64,000 nucleotides of DNA from the NCBI GenBank assembly GCA_004431415.1, contig QPMI01000005.1, positions 620,001 through 684,000 on the forward strand, read 5' to 3'. A program made the position numbers and the translations under genes. Positions 60,311 to 64,000 of the stretch are shown in pieces. Under the pieces are notes generated by a model. It did not search any database, had not been told where the DNA came from, and saw only the letters and a list, made by a program, of their open reading frames with translations. The DNA comes from Cyanophora paradoxa. Taxonomy: Eukaryota; Glaucocystophyceae; Cyanophorales; Cyanophoraceae. How positions within the stretch are numbered: position 1 is the first letter of the stretch; every line of letters starts with the position of its first letter.

Positions 60311-61268
60311 AGCCCTGCAGGCGCCCCTCTAGATCTGGACCGCCGGGGCCGTGCGGCCACGGGCGGCGAGCCAGCGCAGGTACACCATCTCGCTCGCTGT
60401 CAGAACGCAGCGCTAGCGTTTGGTATGATCACGACACCTCGGACTGCAAAGCTCAACAGAGTGGGGATGGGGGAAGGGGGAAAGGAGGGGGGGGGGGGGG
60501 GGGGGGGGGGGGGAAGGCTGGGGTGACCTTGTGTATGCATAGGGGCAGGGGGGCGCCGGGGCAGGGGGCGGGGGGGCAGGGGGCAGGGGGGCATATATAG
60601 GGAGAGAGGAGCAGGGGGCAGGGGGCGCTGCCCCTGCCGCCCCGTCACGAGTCAGGCCCTTCACTTAACGAGCCGGGAAGGGATTACTAAAGCCGGCGGG
60701 CGCCGGGGCGGGCAGTCGAACTGCAAACGACGGCGAACGACAGGTCGAGCACGAGGACCAGTCATAAAACTGACGCTAGTATCAACACTACGATCAGAAT
60801 TCGAACCAGACTGAACTAAACTAGAAGACGGAGAACGCTGGCGCCGGAGGGATACAACCGGCTTTGGGCCATGCATATGGCCAGCGGCGATATTTTTATT
60901 TATAGCATACGTATCTTTAATTTGATCATGAGTTCTAGATTTGCAGAATGTCAAGGGGGTGGATTAGCTCTAGTTCACCCCATCTTCTGGCGTTTGGGAC
61001 CTCAGGAAGGAAGCGGGACCTCAGGGAATGCATATGGGGGGAAATCAAGAAGCGTCGAGTCGAGAGGGGCGGCGTCAATTTTTATACAGTATCTTTGAGT
61101 TCTGCACTGCAGCAGAGTGGCCCAGTGGCCCAGTGACATGTTGGCAGCTCGGGCTCCACGGAAGTCACTGAGTCCCTGTCACTACATGTTCGTGTTTGTT
61201 CATGATCATCGGTTGCTGTTGCAATTGCTTGTTCAAGCAGCCGCAACAGCCGCGGCCAATTAAATTTC

Positions 61269-61516
61269 ACAGCTGCAGCTCTGTTCAAGGTTGCTTGTTC
61301 AAGCACTGCCAGGCTGATCATGATCAGGTCTACGTAATTCTCAATATCGACCGACTCGGATTTGATCAATATCTCATTTCACAATTCGATCAATTTTTAC
61401 AGCTGCAGCTCTGTTGCTTGTTCAAGCACTAGCACTGCCAGGCTGATCAGGTCTAGGTAATTATACTCAATATCGATCGACTCGGATTTGATTGATATCT
61501 CATTTCACAATTCGAA
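61269..61516. repeat. Two tandem units of about 118-130 bp
   Basis: Counterpart of 47071-47320, with the second unit starting at about 61399. It lies directly downstream of the LRR-D stop. Confidence 0.8.
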
Positions 61517-61564
61517 CACAAGGAGCCATGGCCATGGCCATGACCAGCGACACCCTCAGATCTC

Positions 61565-64000
61565 CTAGGCTAGGCTAGACGAAGGCGTCGGGGCCGATGG
61601 CCGTGGCCCCTCCGACGCGCTCCCGCGAGTCCGGCTCGAACCGCGCCAGCAGCCACTGCGGTGAGAGTCGGGCGGGGCCGCGCCGGGCCGGCCCGGGCCG
61701 GGGCTGAGGGGGCGCGGAGGCGCACCTGCACGCCGGGGGCCGCCGCCTCGAGCCGCCGGGCCGCCGCCTCGAGGCCCAGCACCTCCCGCCCCGTCCTGCG
61801 GGCCGGGCGCGTCAGGGCGGGCGGGCGCTGGGGCGGGCGGGGACTCCGGAAGGGCGCGCGGCGGAGTGGAAGCGGCGCTCACGGCCGAAGACGGCGGAGA
61901 GGAGGCGCGGGCAGGCGGCGGCGAGGCGCGCCAGGGTCGGGAGGGAGAGGGCGGGGGGCGGGTCCGGGCCCTCGCCCCCCGGGCGCGGCGGCGGCAGGAG
62001 GCACGGGCGCGAGAGCTCGAGCCGCTCGAGCCGCCGGCTGCCCGCCGCCAGCGACTCCACCAGCGCGTCCCCCGCCTGCGAACGAAGGTTAGGCTCAGAG
62101 TGAAATTCTTAGAGATTCTAGCTTAGACGTTCTTCTTTGTGAGATTCTTTGACGTTCTAGCTTAGATCTTACGATTCTAAGAGCGTTCTAGCTTATAAGT
62201 TGATTTTAAGATTATGGATACTTAGGATCGGGGCGGGCCTGGTCGACGCGGAAGAGTTTGGCGACGCGCAGGCGCGGCATGCGGCGCGGGTCCAGCGCCG
62301 TCCCTGCCCCCCCGTCAGGCCCCGGGGGGTACGGGGTACAGGGCCGGGAGGGGGGTACGGGCGCACCGAGGTCGCCGAGGGCGCCGCTCGCGTTGAGGAG
62401 CTCGAGGGCGAGGGGCGGGCCCGGCGGGGCGGGCGGCGGCCAGGCGGGGGCCGGCGAGGGCCCCACGCGGCGGAAGGCGAGCGAGAGGGACCGCAGCCGC
62501 GGGCAAGAGGCGAGGAGGGCCCGCAGCGCCGGCGCCAGGTCCGCAGAGGCCGCCGCCGGCGCCGACGGGTCGCCGAAGGGGTCGGCCGGGCCGAAGGGGC
62601 CGAAGGGCGGCCCGCCGGTGACGCCGGGCGGCAGGCGGCACGCGTAGCGGTCGAGGGTCAGCTCCTCGAGCCGCGGGCAGCACGCCGCCACCGCCGCCAC
62701 CGCCCCGGCCCCCGCCCCGGGGCACTGCGATCAGGCGAAGCGCGTGGTCGGGAGGGTACGGGCGGAGGCGCGGAAGGGGTACGCGCGCACGTCGGTGAGG
62801 TCGAGGCGGGTGAGGTTCGGGAGCCGCGCGGCCGCCGCAGCGACGAACGCGTCCGTCGCCCACGGGCACTGCGGCGGGTGGGGGGTACGGTGTTCGACGA
62901 TCGGGGGACGGGAGAAGCGGGGCGGGGTACGCACGTCCTCGAGGGCGAGGGACTGGAGCGTCGGGGGCAGCGCGGCGGCGGCGGCGGCCTCGGCGCCCGG
63001 CGGGGCGGCCTCGGCGAAGGGCGCCGGGCACGAGGAGAGGTCGAGGGAGCGCAGCGGGGCCGGCGGGCCGCGAGGGCGGCGACGGCGCCGGCCGCGTCGA
63101 GCCGCCGGTTGAGCCCCGCGTCCAGCAGCGCGAGCCGCGGGCACCGCCCCAGCAGCGCCGCCAGCCCCGCGCCCCGCAGCAGCCCGCACCGCCGCGCGTG
63201 CAGCTCCCGCAGCGCGTACCCCCCCTCCGCGGGCGTACCCCAGTCCAGGCCCGCGTCCGTCACGTCCGTCCCGGATACGTTCAGCACCTGCGGGGGTACC
63301 GGGTCGGGAAGGAGGGGGTACGTGGTGCGGGGGGTACGGGACCTGGAGGAGGGGTAGGCCCGAGCCGATGGCGCGGACGGCTTCGTCCGAGATGCGGCAG
63401 TACGACACATGCAGCGCCGTCAGCGACGGCGCCAGCGCCGGGATCCGCGCCAGGTCCTGGGGGTACCGGATCAGGGGCCAGGATGGGCGCGGCGGGGGCC
63501 GGCGGGGCGCACGGCGGGGTCGAGCCCGCGGCAGCCCGAGAGGACGAGGAGGGAGAGGCGCGGGCAGGCGGCGACCGCCTCCAGCCCCGGCCGCGTCAGC
63601 CACCCGCACCTGAAGAGCCTGCGGGGGCGGCTGGTCGGGAGGAGGAGAGAGGCGAGAGATTGGGGGAGAGGGGGTACGGGCGGACCGCAGCTCGAGCAGC
63701 CCGGCGCAGCAGCTGCGGGGCCGGCGTGAGCGGGGCGAAGGTGGGAGGGGCGGGCGGGGCGCGCACCGCTGGAGCATGTGCCCCAGGTCCTCGTCCATGA
63801 TGCAGCGTACCCCTCCAAGGTTGAGGGCGCAGAGCGGGGGCCCCCGGTCCGCCACTGCCCGCAGCCCGAGCCCTGTCACCTCCTTGCTCCTGGGCGGGCG
63901 TTGGGGGCGGGCCGGCGGGAGGGCGCTCGCGGCGGAGCGGAAGGGCGGACCAGAAGAGGTTCAGGCGCCGCAGCCGCGGGCCGCAGAGCGCCGCGAGGGA
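61565..64000 (-). CDS. LRR-D: RNI/AMN1-like leucine-rich-repeat protein, 5' end outside window
   Basis: Fourth copy of the LRR gene. Stop 61565-61567; the window ends inside the exon encoding CGPRLRRLNLFW. Seen exons include GLRAVADRGPPLCALNLGG, RCIMDEDLGHMLQ, LEAVAACPRLSLLVLSGC, ALAPSLTALHVSYC, VLNVSGTDVTDAGLDW and LPPTLQSLALEDV; the last is in frame here but shifted in A and C. One C is missing in the run just before LRSLDLSSC relative to LRR-A. In introns it matches LRR-C closely in the 3' part. A further NACHT gene is expected just beyond base 64000. Confidence 0.65.

Larger units (their letters stand above)
60183..61564. other. Spacer between NACHT-C and LRR-D
   Basis: Homologous to 45813-47378 but without the extra stretch after the NACHT stop. 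It contains a run of 20 or more G near 60488-60514. No gene is supported. Confidence 0.5.

Overview
This window is nuclear DNA from a eukaryote, most likely a GC-rich unicellular alga or other protist. Genes are cut into many small exons. Introns are often 50-75 nt, typically start GTGCG, GTCCG or GTGAG and end in GCAG, and a clear minority have GC donors. Introns and spacers are AT-richer and full of palindromic words (GATC, AGCT, GCATGC, TATATA). There are no operons or ribosome-binding sites. The lineage cannot be fixed from this sequence; a haptophyte-like alga is only a guess.

Layout. 1-5.0 kb: C-terminal part of a cyclic-nucleotide-gated channel-type protein, then exons of an unrecognised coiled-coil protein that may be the same gene. 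5.0-7.4 kb: a GC-rich minisatellite and unassigned sequence. 7.5-20.2 kb: a head-to-head gene pair, NACHT-A leftward and LRR-A rightward. 20.2-34.4 kb: a unique block with dense repeat and inverted-repeat sequence, a secreted multi-domain surface protein (22.9-29.2 kb), a fragment of the LRR gene, and a second head-to-head pair (a CBM20/coiled-coil gene leftward, a CUE-domain gene rightward). 35-64 kb: three more head-to-head units in one orientation: truncated LRR-B with NACHT-B, LRR-C with NACHT-C, and LRR-D, whose 5' end and presumed partner lie beyond the window.

The central discovery is this family of divergent gene pairs. One partner is a protein of roughly 2,000 residues: an MGCGCS N-terminus (predicted myristoylation and palmitoylation), a helical region, a NACHT-type STAND ATPase with an altered P-loop, pentapeptide repeats, and exactly 14 WD40 repeats, nearly all encoded one repeat per exon. 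The other is an RNI/AMN1-like leucine-rich-repeat protein starting about 570-585 bp away on the opposite strand. The pair occurs once inverted and then as a tandem array with a period of about 14.2-14.6 kb. The three NACHT genes keep open frames across all exons examined. The LRR partners are truncated (B) or carry small indels (A, C, D). The copies are mosaics: C resembles A at its 5' end but is nearly identical to B from the pentapeptide exon onward. By analogy with NLR/STAND proteins and paired plant immune receptors, an innate-sensing role is a reasonable hypothesis, but nothing in the sequence proves it.
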